Made by a program: the position numbers and the translations under genes. The notes under the pieces were generated by a model. That model did no database searches and was not told where the DNA came from. It saw only the letters and a program-made list of their open reading frames with translations. A DNA stretch of 21,870 nt from a virus, in IMG/VR virus record IMGVR_UViG_3300023180_000457, positions 1 to 21,870 of that record; one strand, 5' to 3'. Below are positions 1-8,191 of the stretch, one piece after another (the stretch's first letter is position 1; the number at the start of each line of letters is the position of its first letter).

Positions 1-3000
1 GTTTCTAGAATATGGAAGGGTAGAATTACTCCAGTTAATTCCATCTTCTGAGTGTATTGCCTGTGTGCTTAACTGCTTGATTGCAACAAATTTATGTCCA
101 CCTGCGGCAATCATGTTCCAGTTTCCGGCAGATGGAAGTGTTGCCGTTGTCCAGTTCGTTCCATCTTCTGTGTAGGAATAATTATCTGTTCCAGAAGCCA
201 CCGCAACAAATCTTCCGCTGGTTGCTGTGCCTTCATATCTAAATCCTGCGATTGTATTTGTACTATCTTCACTAACCTCTGTTACTGTTATAACGATATC
301 ATGCTCTCCGTCAACACCGCCAACATCCGCTCCAGAGATTGTTATTACCTGACCTACTTCGTACAATGCTCCTTCAAATGTCATTGTAACTTCATACGTT
401 CTTCCATTTTTTACTGCACTAAATGTTGCAGAGATCGGTGTTGATGTTCCTCCGGTAACAGTTCCCTGTAGGCTTGTATAAGTTTCTTTTGTTTCCCCGT
501 ATGCAATATCTTTCCAATTCAGCGTTTGGCCCATGTTAGGGATTGATGTGTCAAACGGCGGTTCACTAAATGTAACTCTAGGTTCAAATCTATAGGTATT
601 ATCAGTGAACAGCAACGGTTGCGAAGGAGTTCCAGGAATAACATGATCCCATCCTGGCGTATCGTCTGATTCTTTTCTAACCTGACAAACTTTTGACAGT
701 GTATTGTATGCTGTCACATATCCATACTGTCCCGCTCCTTTACCAGAAGTAATAATTAATCTCATTCCTAAAATGTCTGACTCTTCAGCGTCTGTGTTGG
801 ATGCCAGTGTAAGGCTGGTAGTATTTCCTTCCTGTGCGTTGTTACCTAGTAATGTATACCCCAGGCCGCCTTCTGTTGCACCAGTATCGCCAGGAGCGTT
901 TTTAACTAATGCTTCAAATACAGCATCATCTCTAATTTCCTCGTGTACCACATTTGCATTAATACCAGAACCAGTAAATGTATAATTTGCGGTTGAATAA
1001 TTTTGTCCTGCATTTCTATATTCTAATATTAGAATCTCGTCGTTGACTTCGCCGGCAAATGCTGATTCAATATATGCCTGTCCCGTTCTGTTATCAACTT
1101 CTGCATAAACAGGAGTTTCCGTAGGATCGTTGCCGTCAGCAACTGCACCAAAGTTACCATAGGATGAGTTACCATTGGTTGCTCTAATTACTCCGCCCTG
1201 TCTTGCAAACATACCAATCTGTGCATAGTAGGTAAACACAGACACAAGTTCTGCTCTACCATTGTTTTGTACCCATGCTCCCACGCCATCACTAATGACC
1301 TGCGTAAAGTCATTGGATACTATCGATTTAACTCCACCATTGTGTAATGCGCCGTCAATCTTTTGACCGACACAGTTATCACCAAAAGTGGTAACGTTTT
1401 GAATATAAGGTGATCTATTAACAATCCAGCATTCGCTGTGATCAGGACCAAAGCCCGGATCCAATGAACAGAATGCACCACCCGTTGGTAACTGATATAG
1501 TTCGTACACATTAGGTGGATTCAATGTTCCATTTAATCCCTTGACTGTCATGTCCTTGAGTGATGTTGTATCTCTCAAATAGAACATGTCGTCGTTTTGA
1601 GAACCTAGAATTAAATTTCTATAGTATCTTGCATTTAGCAAGGATCTATAATTTCCAGGATATCTTAAATCAAAAATAAATCCTTCAACAGCATTTCTTA
1701 AAAGATATCTGTATCTTGCTTCGTTAATTGTGTACACGCCAGCATTCTGTAATTTAACATATTGCAGTGCTTCTTCAGCAATAAAGTTTCTGTTTGCTCT
1801 TATGATTGTGTGAGTATTTCTAGCCGCTGGTCCTGTTATTTCATTCGAAAGGGCCGTAGTAGTTACTCCGCTACCAATGCTGTTCAATTCAAAATCTATG
1901 TATTGTCCCATTTCTGAAATTCTTGTAGAAATATCGGAACCTGCTGTATCGAGTATGTCAGAATCTTCTTCGATAGGTAGTCCTGTAACTGCATCTAAAG
2001 TTTCTGGAACCACATATACTTTTTCTAAATTATTAAACGTGGTTACTTGATCATATGTGTTTGTTACCGTCTTAGTAATTGGATTTCTGTTAATAATTTC
2101 CTGTATGATGTCAGATATTCTGTCCAGTGCTTCCTTGTAATAAGAAGTATCAACTGTGGGTAGTTCTAACGCTTTGTTTGGCCATATTGTTGTTGAACGT
2201 AATTCGCTACCAACTAATGATACATTCTTAGGAATGCTCATTGGTAAAATTTCGTAATAGTTTCCTGGAGCAACTCTAACAGTGTTTAAAACACTGTCTT
2301 CTCCTAGTTCCATTATTCTGTCAAGTGCAAATTTTACTGTTCTGTATGGTTTGTTTGGATCCTTGCCTCTATAAACATCCTCATCATCATCGAGTGCAAC
2401 TGCAGGATCAGCACTAACGTACCAAACCTTAGTAATGATTCCTACCCTTCCATAATCAACAGTGTTATCAGGTTGGACTATCAACGAATCAGATGCATTA
2501 CCTATTGCTAGGTTTGTAGTTCCTAGCGTTGATCCATCGCCTGCAAGTTCTCTAGATAAACCGTAGGTTAAGATGTCACCAACGTTACTTAAGGCAACAT
2601 TCGGTCCTGCTAATAGTACAATGTCCCAATAATAAAAACCCGAACCGTTGTCTCCTGGATAATTGTCATTGCTACTTGTGTGTTGGAAATTACATTTATA
2701 TGTAGAACCTCTGTATAAAACTAGATCTCCAATCGCATATGATGAGCCGGATGTCCAACTGTTTCTCCAGTAACTACCTGTAACCACTATTTCCCAGTTT
2801 GATGCATCTAGATAATCTAGTGTTGATCCGTCTGCCGATATATCAGTATCAATTAACGCTCTGTATAGATAGCCGCCTCTGGTTACTATGTCACCCGTTT
2901 GATAACTTGTTCCACTGTTCCATATTCCAGAATATCTAATACCGTTCTGTAACAATGACCAATTCATGTCCGGTTGTGGTTGATCATAAATGCTTGTCGC

Positions 3001-3822
3001 AGGATTTATATTTTGATGATTAGTGTTAGAAATATAGAGGAAACCTCCATGCTTTACAACATCACCTATTGCATAGAATGCAGAAGGAGACCATTCATTT
3101 CTAAAATTATAACCCGGAAATTCAACATCAAAATATTGTGGCTGTATATCTTCGTGATTTGAAACATGACCTTCATTAACACGAAGTATGCTTCCACCGT
3201 ATAATACTAAATCATTCTTAATGTATCGATAATTTCCTGTCTGGAATGCTCCGGTATAATTAATACCCTCATAAAGAGTTTCCCATAATTCTCCCGTGCT
3301 ATCATCTTGTGAATCAGCATTACCAACTTCAGGACCAACCTCCGATGTGTCTGAAGTATGCTCTGCAATACATCTATAAACAAAGCCTCCGTATTTTACA
3401 ACATCACCGATGCCGTATCTAGTTACTGGTTGCCAATTTACTGTCCAATTAAATCCTGTAGTGTATTCGGCCCATTTTTCTGCATTAGCAATAAATGTAA
3501 ACCCTGAATTATGTCCTTGCAAACAAATGTATAATACACCTCCGTAGAGAGCAAGGTCTCCAGGTGCATATGTTATTGATGAATTCCAGTCGCCTCTAAA
3601 TGCATAACCGTCGGTCATCTTTAGCCATGCTGGTGTAGGATCAGTATCTCCCGGATTTGCTAGATATGCTTGATCGGTAACAAAGGATGATGACGTATGT
3701 TTTCTAACACAGACATAAGTTACACCTCCGTATCTTATAACATCATCTTTGTTATAAGCGGTGGCTCCTAACCATGCTCCGCGCCATGTATATCTAATTC
3801 GACTTATCTTAAATTCTGCCAT
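1..3822 (-). CDS. Giant tail-fibre/adhesin-like structural protein, C-terminus beyond left edge
   Basis: This frame is open without a stop from ATG at 3822 to the window edge (1274 codons). Residues about 11-390 are seven tandem modules of the form Y..GD.V.YGG..Y.C...H, resembling carbohydrate-binding module family 5/12. Residues about 474-560 look like the start of a right-handed beta-helix (YRTVKFALD, VRVAPGNYYE, IPKNVSLVG). Residues about 800-895 hold a block I recognise from large structural proteins of marine T4-like phages (ALHNGGVKSIVSNDF, ISDGVGAWVQNNGRAELVSV). The visible end has two repeats (YTEDGTNW, HSEDGINW) like Asp-box/BNR propeller blades. The start lies 5 bases after the preceding stop. 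Its inferred role is host-surface recognition as part of an adsorption structure. The overall type is well supported; the receptor and the exact virion location are unknown. Confidence 0.88.
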   Translation of the reverse strand, partial: MAEFKISRIRYTWRGAWLGATAYNKDDVIRYGGVTYVCVRKHTSSSFVTDQAYLANPGDTDPTPAWLKMTDGYAFRGDWNSSITYAPGDLALYGGVLYICLQGHNSGFTFIANAEKWAEYTTGFNWTVNWQPVTRYGIGDVVKYGGFVYRCIAEHTSDTSEVGPEVGNADSQDDSTGELWETLYEGINYTGAFQTGNYRYIKNDLVLYGGSILRVNEGHVSNHEDIQPQYFDVEFPGYNFRNEWSPSAFYAIGDVVKHGGFLYISNTNHQNINPATSIYDQPQPDMNWSLLQNGIRYSGIWNSGTSYQTGDIVTRGGYLYRALIDTDISADGSTLDYLDASNWEIVVTGSYWRNSWTSGSSYAIGDLVLYRGSTYKCNFQHTSSNDNYPGDNGSGFYYWDIVLLAGPNVALSNVGDILTYGLSRELAGDGSTLGTTNLAIGNASDSLIVQPDNTVDYGRVGIITKVWYVSADPAVALDDDEDVYRGKDPNKPYRTVKFALDRIMELGEDSVLNTVRVAPGNYYEILPMSIPKNVSLVGSELRSTTIWPNKALELPTVDTSYYKEALDRISDIIQEIINRNPITKTVTNTYDQVTTFNNLEKVYVVPETLDAVTGLPIEEDSDILDTAGSDISTRISEMGQYIDFELNSIGSGVTTTALSNEITGPAARNTHTIIRANRNFIAEEALQYVKLQNAGVYTINEARYRYLLRNAVEGFIFDLRYPGNYRSLLNARYYRNLILGSQNDDMFYLRDTTSLKDMTVKGLNGTLNPPNVYELYQLPTGGAFCSLDPGFGPDHSECWIVNRSPYIQNVTTFGDNCVGQKIDGALHNGGVKSIVSNDFTQVISDGVGAWVQNNGRAELVSVFTYYAQIGMFARQGGVIRATNGNSSYGNFGAVADGNDPTETPVYAEVDNRTGQAYIESAFAGEVNDEILILEYRNAGQNYSTANYTFTGSGINANVVHEEIRDDAVFEALVKNAPGDTGATEGGLGYTLLGNNAQEGNTTSLTLASNTDAEESDILGMRLIITSGKGAGQYGYVTAYNTLSKVCQVRKESDDTPGWDHVIPGTPSQPLLFTDNTYRFEPRVTFSEPPFDTSIPNMGQTLNWKDIAYGETKETYTSLQGTVTGGTSTPISATFSAVKNGRTYEVTMTFEGALYEVGQVITISGADVGGVDGEHDIVITVTEVSEDSTNTIAGFRYEGTATSGRFVAVASGTDNYSYTEDGTNWTTATLPSAGNWNMIAAGGHKFVAIKQLSTQAIHSEDGINWSNSTLPYSRN
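2644..3792 (-). repeat. Seven tandem carbohydrate-binding-like modules in the giant adhesin
   Basis: Repeats start at about residues 11, 73, 124, 187, 238, 295 and 350, with a period of 51-63 residues. Each carries an aromatic/Trp segment, then Y(x)2GD(L/V)V(x)YGG(x)2Y, often ending C(x)3H(T/N)S. Examples are YAPGDLALYGGVLYICLQGH and YGIGDVVKYGGFVYRCIAEH. The copies differ clearly from one another, so this is an old protein-level duplication and not a recent DNA repeat. The similarity to CBM5/12 is by eye. Confidence 0.75.
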
Positions 3823-3827
3823 GTCTT

Positions 3828-4196
3828 TTATCCGTTACTAGAAGTTCCTGTTGGGTATTCATAATTTTGATTAATTCGTTGTACTAACATTCCCTGCTCA
3901 TCTACATAATATAAAATGCTTCTGTTATCCCATCTATATTGTGTGTAATACATATTATCGTATTCTTTTTCGTGATCGGCTTTGATTCCTTCGAAGTAAT
4001 CAATTCCTGGTTCAAAATCTTCAAATGTTTCATTTGGTGGTCCTGGCAAGTTTAAATCAACGCTATCCTTATCAACAATATTATCAACTCTTCTTAGAAA
4101 AATTTCACCGTCGTCGTTTCGTCTAACGAGATATAGATAACGAGGGCTATCGCCTAATGCGTTGTCTGGGTTTTGACCAAAGTAGTACGTACTCAT
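3828..4196 (-). CDS. Conserved phage structural protein of unknown function, 122 aa
   Basis: This is a small acidic protein starting MSTYYFGQNPDNALGD, rich in Tyr, Asp and Asn, with no signal peptide or membrane segment. The motif RYLYLVRRNDDGEIFL and the run FEDFEPGIDYFEG look like proteins encoded beside fibre genes in T4-like marine phages, but I cannot name a function. Its ATG overlaps the preceding gene's TAA by one base (TAATG), and a GGAG lies 8 bases upstream, so translational coupling is likely. The giant adhesin follows 5 bases after its stop. That tight packing suggests a fibre-associated or adsorption-apparatus part, which is inference from context only. Confidence 0.75.
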   Translation of the reverse strand: MSTYYFGQNPDNALGDSPRYLYLVRRNDDGEIFLRRVDNIVDKDSVDLNLPGPPNETFEDFEPGIDYFEGIKADHEKEYDNMYYTQYRWDNRSILYYVDEQGMLVQRINQNYEYPTGTSSNG

Positions 4197-4528
4197 TATG
4201 ATATCTCCACATAACTTACCGTGACGTCAATGCTGTCATCAGTATCTGTTTCTAATCTCAAACCTGCGGTTGCTGGCAGTATTAGCCTTTCACCGTTGGT
4301 AATAACTTTTGCGCTTGAGCCTGGCGGTATTGGTATTTGCCTTGCATAATTTCCTTGCGTTGAATTTTCATCTACTACATATAAATTTGCAATTACCATA
4401 TCGTAATCAGAAGTGTTTGATAAGTTACATCCAACAACAGTTGCTCTAACACCTTCACCAATTTGAAGAATGTCTACTGGTGTTGTTCCTACTCCTGTTA
4501 CTACTTCTTGTTTAAATACCGTTGGCAT
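4196..4528 (-). CDS. Small beta-sandwich-type virion protein, 110 aa
   Basis: This short, strand-rich protein has the pattern N(x)nANLYVVD, then a turn, then IPIPPGSSAKV, then ERLILPATAGLRLETD, and ends DVTVSYVEIS. The layout, a beta-strand protein with a central IP(P/A)G turn and a D..V.VSY.EI end, is common among small phage structural proteins. The 122-residue protein at 7814-8182 has the same layout (VDIYLVKQ, LAIPAGETVFF, EKIILDGGDEIHVKAD, ITVTVSSL), so the two look like diverged paralogues. The ATG at 4528 has AGGA 8 bases upstream. The gene sits 4 bases after the fibre-like gene upstream and overlaps the next start by one base. A role as a small virion decoration or fibre-linked protein is inferred. 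Confidence 0.75.
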   Translation of the reverse strand: MPTVFKQEVVTGVGTTPVDILQIGEGVRATVVGCNLSNTSDYDMVIANLYVVDENSTQGNYARQIPIPPGSSAKVITNGERLILPATAGLRLETDTDDSIDVTVSYVEIS

Positions 4529-4532
4529 AATT

Positions 4533-5600
4533 TTATCCTAACATTAATGCAAATGAGGCTGCAATATCATTTGCTACAATTTCTGATACAGCACCAGACG
4601 AACCTGCCGGTGACGCCCATGCTGTTCCGTCCCAAACTTCAATGGCTTTTGAAGTCGTGTTATATCTTGTCATACCTACAACAGCATATGCACTTGGTCT
4701 TTGTGCATCTGTTCCTCTAGGAGGAACAAAACCGTTTGTGGTATCAATTTTAAAATAACCTGTTCCTGTTTGTAAAATTTGTGTAATTGCTCCGTTGGAT
4801 ACGTTTTCAATTACGTTATCAGTTATTTTAAAATTTCCTAATCTTACACCGCCGGCTCCATTGCCGTCGATGTATAAATCTAAACCTGTTGTGGTAGTAA
4901 TCTCGTTATCACGGAACATTAAGTCACCAACATCAAGAGTGCTTACTGTTAAGTTGTCGGTAACAACGTTGTTAACAAAAACTTCTTTCCATCTAAAACT
5001 TGCACTACCTAAATTATATGTGTTGTCTGTTTCTGGAATCAAATCACTTTTTATAGCAGCATTAATTTGAATTGTATCTGTTAACGCATCACCTATTGTG
5101 ATGTTTCCGCCGATAGTAACATTTCCGTCAGCATCAATGTTTCCTGAAACATATAGGTTTCCGTCAATATTGGTAGAAGCAAATACTTCTAGCGTGCCAG
5201 TTCCGTTTGGTCTTAGTTCTAGTGTTGCATTTGAATTTGTAGTTGAAATCGTATTGCCTTCAACTTCAATATCATCAATTTGTAATCTTGAATGATAGAT
5301 AACTGGATCTGCTCCTGATGGAACAAAACTAATGGTATCTAAATCACTTGAAATTGTATTGCCGGTAATGTGTAAGTTACCAACATCTATTTGATTATCT
5401 ACTGTAAGTGTTGTAGTTCTTGTAGATCCTGTGACGTGTAAATCAGTTGTTGGAGCAGAGTTGTTTACACCTATGCGAGCATTGCTTACATCAAGATATA
5501 AAATGTCAGGGTCACTCGCTCCATTTCTAAAGGACAACGGTACATTATCACGTACCAAATTTGCCTTCAAGAGCGGCCCAGATATACGACCTATTGCCAT
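4533..5600 (-). CDS. Fibre-like virion structural protein, 355 aa, paralogue of the 467-aa protein
   Basis: This is a beta-rich, Asn/Thr/Asp-rich protein typical of marine T4-like fibre genes. The start at ATG 5600 is chosen because AAGGAG sits 5 bases upstream. A GTG two codons earlier would overlap that ribosome-binding site. The resulting start MAIGRISGPLL matches MAQLGRIGGPLL of the 467-residue protein at 5718-7121. They also share DVSNARIG/DVNNGRIG, a LELRPNGTGTLEV-type segment, NLYVSGNI-type strands and a W(K/N)E(V/L)(F/Y) segment. Near the C-terminus, FVPPRGTDAQRP followed by RYNTTSKAIEVWDG is a module seen again at 7132-7803. The last residues are FALMLG. It is the first gene of a transcription unit with its own late promoter and a 5' leader of about 92 nt. 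Confidence 0.85.
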   Translation of the reverse strand: MAIGRISGPLLKANLVRDNVPLSFRNGASDPDILYLDVSNARIGVNNSAPTTDLHVTGSTRTTTLTVDNQIDVGNLHITGNTISSDLDTISFVPSGADPVIYHSRLQIDDIEVEGNTISTTNSNATLELRPNGTGTLEVFASTNIDGNLYVSGNIDADGNVTIGGNITIGDALTDTIQINAAIKSDLIPETDNTYNLGSASFRWKEVFVNNVVTDNLTVSTLDVGDLMFRDNEITTTTGLDLYIDGNGAGGVRLGNFKITDNVIENVSNGAITQILQTGTGYFKIDTTNGFVPPRGTDAQRPSAYAVVGMTRYNTTSKAIEVWDGTAWASPAGSSGAVSEIVANDIAASFALMLG

Positions 5601-5692
5601 CTGCACTCCTTTTTACACGGGGATCCTGTCCCTCCAACCACCTTACATTGCGGGTTGACCACAGTAAAAGATTAACGTTGGCATACGTTAAC
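5601..5692 (-). promoter_or_regulatory. Structured 5' leader of the 355-aa fibre gene
   Basis: The leader is about 92 nt, from the inferred start site near 5692 to the ATG at 5600. A perfect 7-bp hairpin with a 6-nt loop (TTAACGT/ACGTTAA, 5672-5691) begins at about +2. A second small stem GGGA/TCCC lies close to the ribosome-binding site AAGGAG. A stem at the extreme 5' end is expected to protect mRNA from decay or to modulate translation. The start site is inferred from the -10 box. Confidence 0.5.
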
Positions 5693-5697
5693 ACAAG

Positions 5698-5704
5698 TAT
5701 TTAG
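5698..5704 (-). promoter_or_regulatory. Late promoter -10 box CTAAATA
   Basis: On the minus strand CTAAATA lies between the end of the 467-aa gene and the 355-aa gene, about 92 bases upstream of the latter's start. It resembles the T4 late consensus TATAAATA. The 13 bases TAAATACTTGTGT (5691-5703) are identical to those at the second promoter at 9688-9700, which is strong internal support. Confidence 0.7.
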
Positions 5705-5717
5705 CCAAAAGGAGAAA

Positions 5718-7121
5718 TTAGCCAAGCATTAGGCTATAAACGTCACCTAGATCTTCCATAAGTTCTATGTCAACTTCCGCACCACCACCTGTGGAAAGTT
5801 CATAACCGTCATCTATCTGTGCGCCTACTGTGATGGTAACATCGTTTGCTGGAGTTGCTCCGCCAGTAAATGCTGTTCCTAGTATAGTTATGATATCGTT
5901 TTGGACATATCCTTGTCCTTGATTAGTTACTGATATTCCTGCAATTGATCCTGAAGCGATTACGATAGTAAATGTAGCATTTTGTCCGTATCCGTTCGTT
6001 GCACCCGATAACCCTGTGCGTGTTTGGTTGGAAAGTCCTGCAACATTACCAATTGCTGTTACTACATTAATTTTTCCTGAAAAAGATTCTAGGTATTTTT
6101 CATCGGTATTCCAGCGAGTATCACCCAATTCAGGGCGTATAGGAGTACCTAAATTTTGTGGTCTGTCAGTATTAGGCCCTGCAGGAATAACAAAACCGTT
6201 ATCTCCCATAAATCTTAAATAACCAATTCCGGTGCTTCTGAATCGTAATGGAGTATCTACTAAATTTGTAATATTGTTAGTTTCCCATTTGGTATTTTCG
6301 ATATAAACCACTCCAGTGTCTGGATTCAATAGGATATCTTCGTTTGATTGCATTCCAAAGATTTGATTATCAACACCATTAAGATGCATCTGATCACTAA
6401 CATACACATTAAGGGGATTAACTCTATCGGCATTTACTAGGTTATCCGTTATATATAATTCGTTCCAGCGTCTTGGACTAGAGTCTAACTGATCTCTACC
6501 CAAATCCCAAAGGTTGTCGTCCCCTGGAATAATTGATTGTGTAAAATCAGGAACGATCTCAACCGTGTCACCTAATCCTGTATCAGGATCATATAATTCA
6601 TCACCAACAATTAAATTTCCTAACTTTGTTAGATTTCCATCTAGTGTGATATTTCCTGTAACTGTTAAATTACCGTAAATGTTAGTTGAAGATGAAACTT
6701 CTACAGTGCCAGTGCCGCTCGGTTTCAACTCAATAGTTTGATTTGATGTGGTTCCTGAAATTGTATTGTCATTGAATTGAAGATCGTCGGATCTCATTCT
6801 TTGTAAATTAATATAACTTCCTGCAGTCTGTGGTAATATGTGAATAGGTCCAACAACAGTAGTAAAAGAACTAGGTGCTACTGCAATAATATTATCAATT
6901 TTTGCACGCTCGTCAACGATCATGTTTGTGGTGCGAGCATCACTGTTAATGTCTAGATCAAAACTAGGTGTGTCATCCTTGATACCAATTCTACCATTGT
7001 TAACATCAATGTAAAGCAATGATGTTGAATCGTATATCGTGTTAGAAAATTTGATATCTACGCCGTCTCTGCGTAAATTTTGCTCTAGTAACGGTCCGCC
7101 AATTCGCCCCAATTGAGCCAT
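5718..7121 (-). CDS. Fibre-like virion structural protein, 467 aa
   Basis: It starts MAQLGRIGGPLLEQNLRRD at ATG 7121 with a strong AGGAGG 6 bases upstream. The N-terminal half is strand-rich with fibre motifs (LLYIDVNNGRIGIKDD, IELKPSGTGTVEVSSSTNI, NLTVTGNITLDGNL), paralogous to the 355-aa protein. Near residue 310 is FVIPAGPNTDRPQ followed by GDTRWNTDEKYLE, a diverged form of the module shared with two neighbours. The last 100 residues add a Gly-rich segment containing VTNQGQGYVQNDIITILG, absent from the 355-aa paralogue. It ends VYSLMLG. It lies in a tightly packed series with about 10-base gaps. A fibre or adhesin subunit is likely; its position on the particle is not shown. Confidence 0.85.
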   Translation of the reverse strand: MAQLGRIGGPLLEQNLRRDGVDIKFSNTIYDSTSLLYIDVNNGRIGIKDDTPSFDLDINSDARTTNMIVDERAKIDNIIAVAPSSFTTVVGPIHILPQTAGSYINLQRMRSDDLQFNDNTISGTTSNQTIELKPSGTGTVEVSSSTNIYGNLTVTGNITLDGNLTKLGNLIVGDELYDPDTGLGDTVEIVPDFTQSIIPGDDNLWDLGRDQLDSSPRRWNELYITDNLVNADRVNPLNVYVSDQMHLNGVDNQIFGMQSNEDILLNPDTGVVYIENTKWETNNITNLVDTPLRFRSTGIGYLRFMGDNGFVIPAGPNTDRPQNLGTPIRPELGDTRWNTDEKYLESFSGKINVVTAIGNVAGLSNQTRTGLSGATNGYGQNATFTIVIASGSIAGISVTNQGQGYVQNDIITILGTAFTGGATPANDVTITVGAQIDDGYELSTGGGAEVDIELMEDLGDVYSLMLG

Positions 7122-7131
7122 CTGTTACCTC

Positions 7132-7803
7132 CTAGTTTGCAAATCCAAAGAACACTGTTACATATTTTGCTAATGGAACTGCTGATGTAAATGTTAGGTA
7201 CCATCCTGTTGGTCTTGCTAGTCCGGTAGGGTCTGCGGCTCCAGCGCCAGTTGCTGTAAAGACTGTTCCAGGATTGCTGTCAGCAGCACCAATTGTTGTA
7301 AAGTCTGTTGAGCCAGTTGCAGTAATAATATATTCAACACCAATGCTAAAACTGCCGGCAGCAACTTCTTGTCCTGTTCCGGTTGATGTTGGATTTTGAT
7401 TCAGTGTAAAGTTTGTTGTTGGAATCTGCAAAACATTTTCGACTAGTACCAAAATGTTATTTGCACTTGCTGGTACATTATTTAACGGCCCAAAGATTGT
7501 GTCGGATGAATCTCCAGGACCAAATGTTTCAATTGAAATTGCAGTTGCACCCGGTGCTCTTACAGTTTCCCAATTGCCACCGACATAGGCTTCAATTTCA
7601 TTTAGTGTGGTATTGTATCTTATTGTTCCGTTAGCATCTGTGGGTTGTCTAACGCCAGTTAACTGCGGACGCTGTGCTGTCGTTCCCTTGGGTAACAATA
7701 CTCCGCCATTAAAGTCCATGACTGCTCTACCATAGGTGTTTACCCTAATGGTATTATCGCTAGGACTGTAACGTGATGTGTATTGTGTTTTTAAAAACTT
7801 CAT
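7132..7803 (-). CDS. Fibre-like virion structural protein, 223 aa
   Basis: It starts MKFLKTQYTSRYSPSDNTIRV at ATG 7803 with AAGGAT 6 bases upstream. Residues about 32-83 hold the module GGVLLPKGTTAQRP, then GTIRYNTTLNEIEAYVGGNW. This module is shared with the C-terminal parts of the 355- and 467-aa neighbours and is typical of marine T4-like fibre proteins. The C-terminal half is Gly/Thr/Ala-rich and ends YVTVFFGFAN. No catalytic motif or membrane segment is seen. Its stop lies 10 bases before the ATG of the 467-aa gene, and that gap holds the latter's ribosome-binding site. A fibre-network subunit is inferred. Confidence 0.8.
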   Translation of the reverse strand: MKFLKTQYTSRYSPSDNTIRVNTYGRAVMDFNGGVLLPKGTTAQRPQLTGVRQPTDANGTIRYNTTLNEIEAYVGGNWETVRAPGATAISIETFGPGDSSDTIFGPLNNVPASANNILVLVENVLQIPTTNFTLNQNPTSTGTGQEVAAGSFSIGVEYIITATGSTDFTTIGAADSNPGTVFTATGAGAADPTGLARPTGWYLTFTSAVPLAKYVTVFFGFAN

Positions 7804-7813
7804 CTATCTATCC

Positions 7814-8182
7814 TTATACAGGCAGCGAACTAACAGTAACGGTAATCAAGTTAGCATCGTCAGCCTTTACGTGTATTTCATCTCCACCATCTAGAATAAT
7901 TTTTTCATCGCTGAAAAATACAGTTTCACCTGCTGGTATTGCTAAATTTGCTACAATTTGATTTCCAACGACTGGAGTATTACCTTGTTTAACAAGATAG
8001 ATGTCAACTTCAGTTCTATTGGCCGTTTCGTCTGTGATAGTTACAGCACCAGTATTACACAGTATAATGTTTGTAACTGCTCTATCCTGTGCTGATACAG
8101 CACCACCGACTGATGCACCAGTTGTTGAAGCAGTAAAAACTTTTGTTATACTTGTGGTTGTTAGTTGTTGGCTTGTAATCAT
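7814..8182 (-). CDS. Small beta-sandwich-type virion protein, 122 aa
   Basis: The protein is strand-rich: an early Thr/Ser segment (TTTSITKVFTAS), then AVTNIILCNTGA, VDIYLVKQGN, LAIPAGETVFFSDEKIIL and GDEIHVKADDANLITVTVSSL. The central IPAG turn and the D.I.V.A......VTVS tail match the 110-aa protein at 4196-4528, suggesting an old duplication within the cluster. The ATG at 8182 has AAGGGA upstream at good spacing. It lies 10 bases after the 327-aa fibre gene and 10 bases before the 223-aa gene, so it is surely part of the same late operon. The role is probably a small structural or decoration subunit. Confidence 0.78.
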   Translation of the reverse strand: MITSQQLTTTSITKVFTASTTGASVGGAVSAQDRAVTNIILCNTGAVTITDETANRTEVDIYLVKQGNTPVVGNQIVANLAIPAGETVFFSDEKIILDGGDEIHVKADDANLITVTVSSLPV

Positions 8183-8191
8183 CTTTTTCCC

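Noticed and set aside
5604-5606. GTG start two codons before ATG 5600
   Set aside because: The GTG overlaps the AAGGAG ribosome-binding site, and the paralogue's N-terminus aligns from the ATG.
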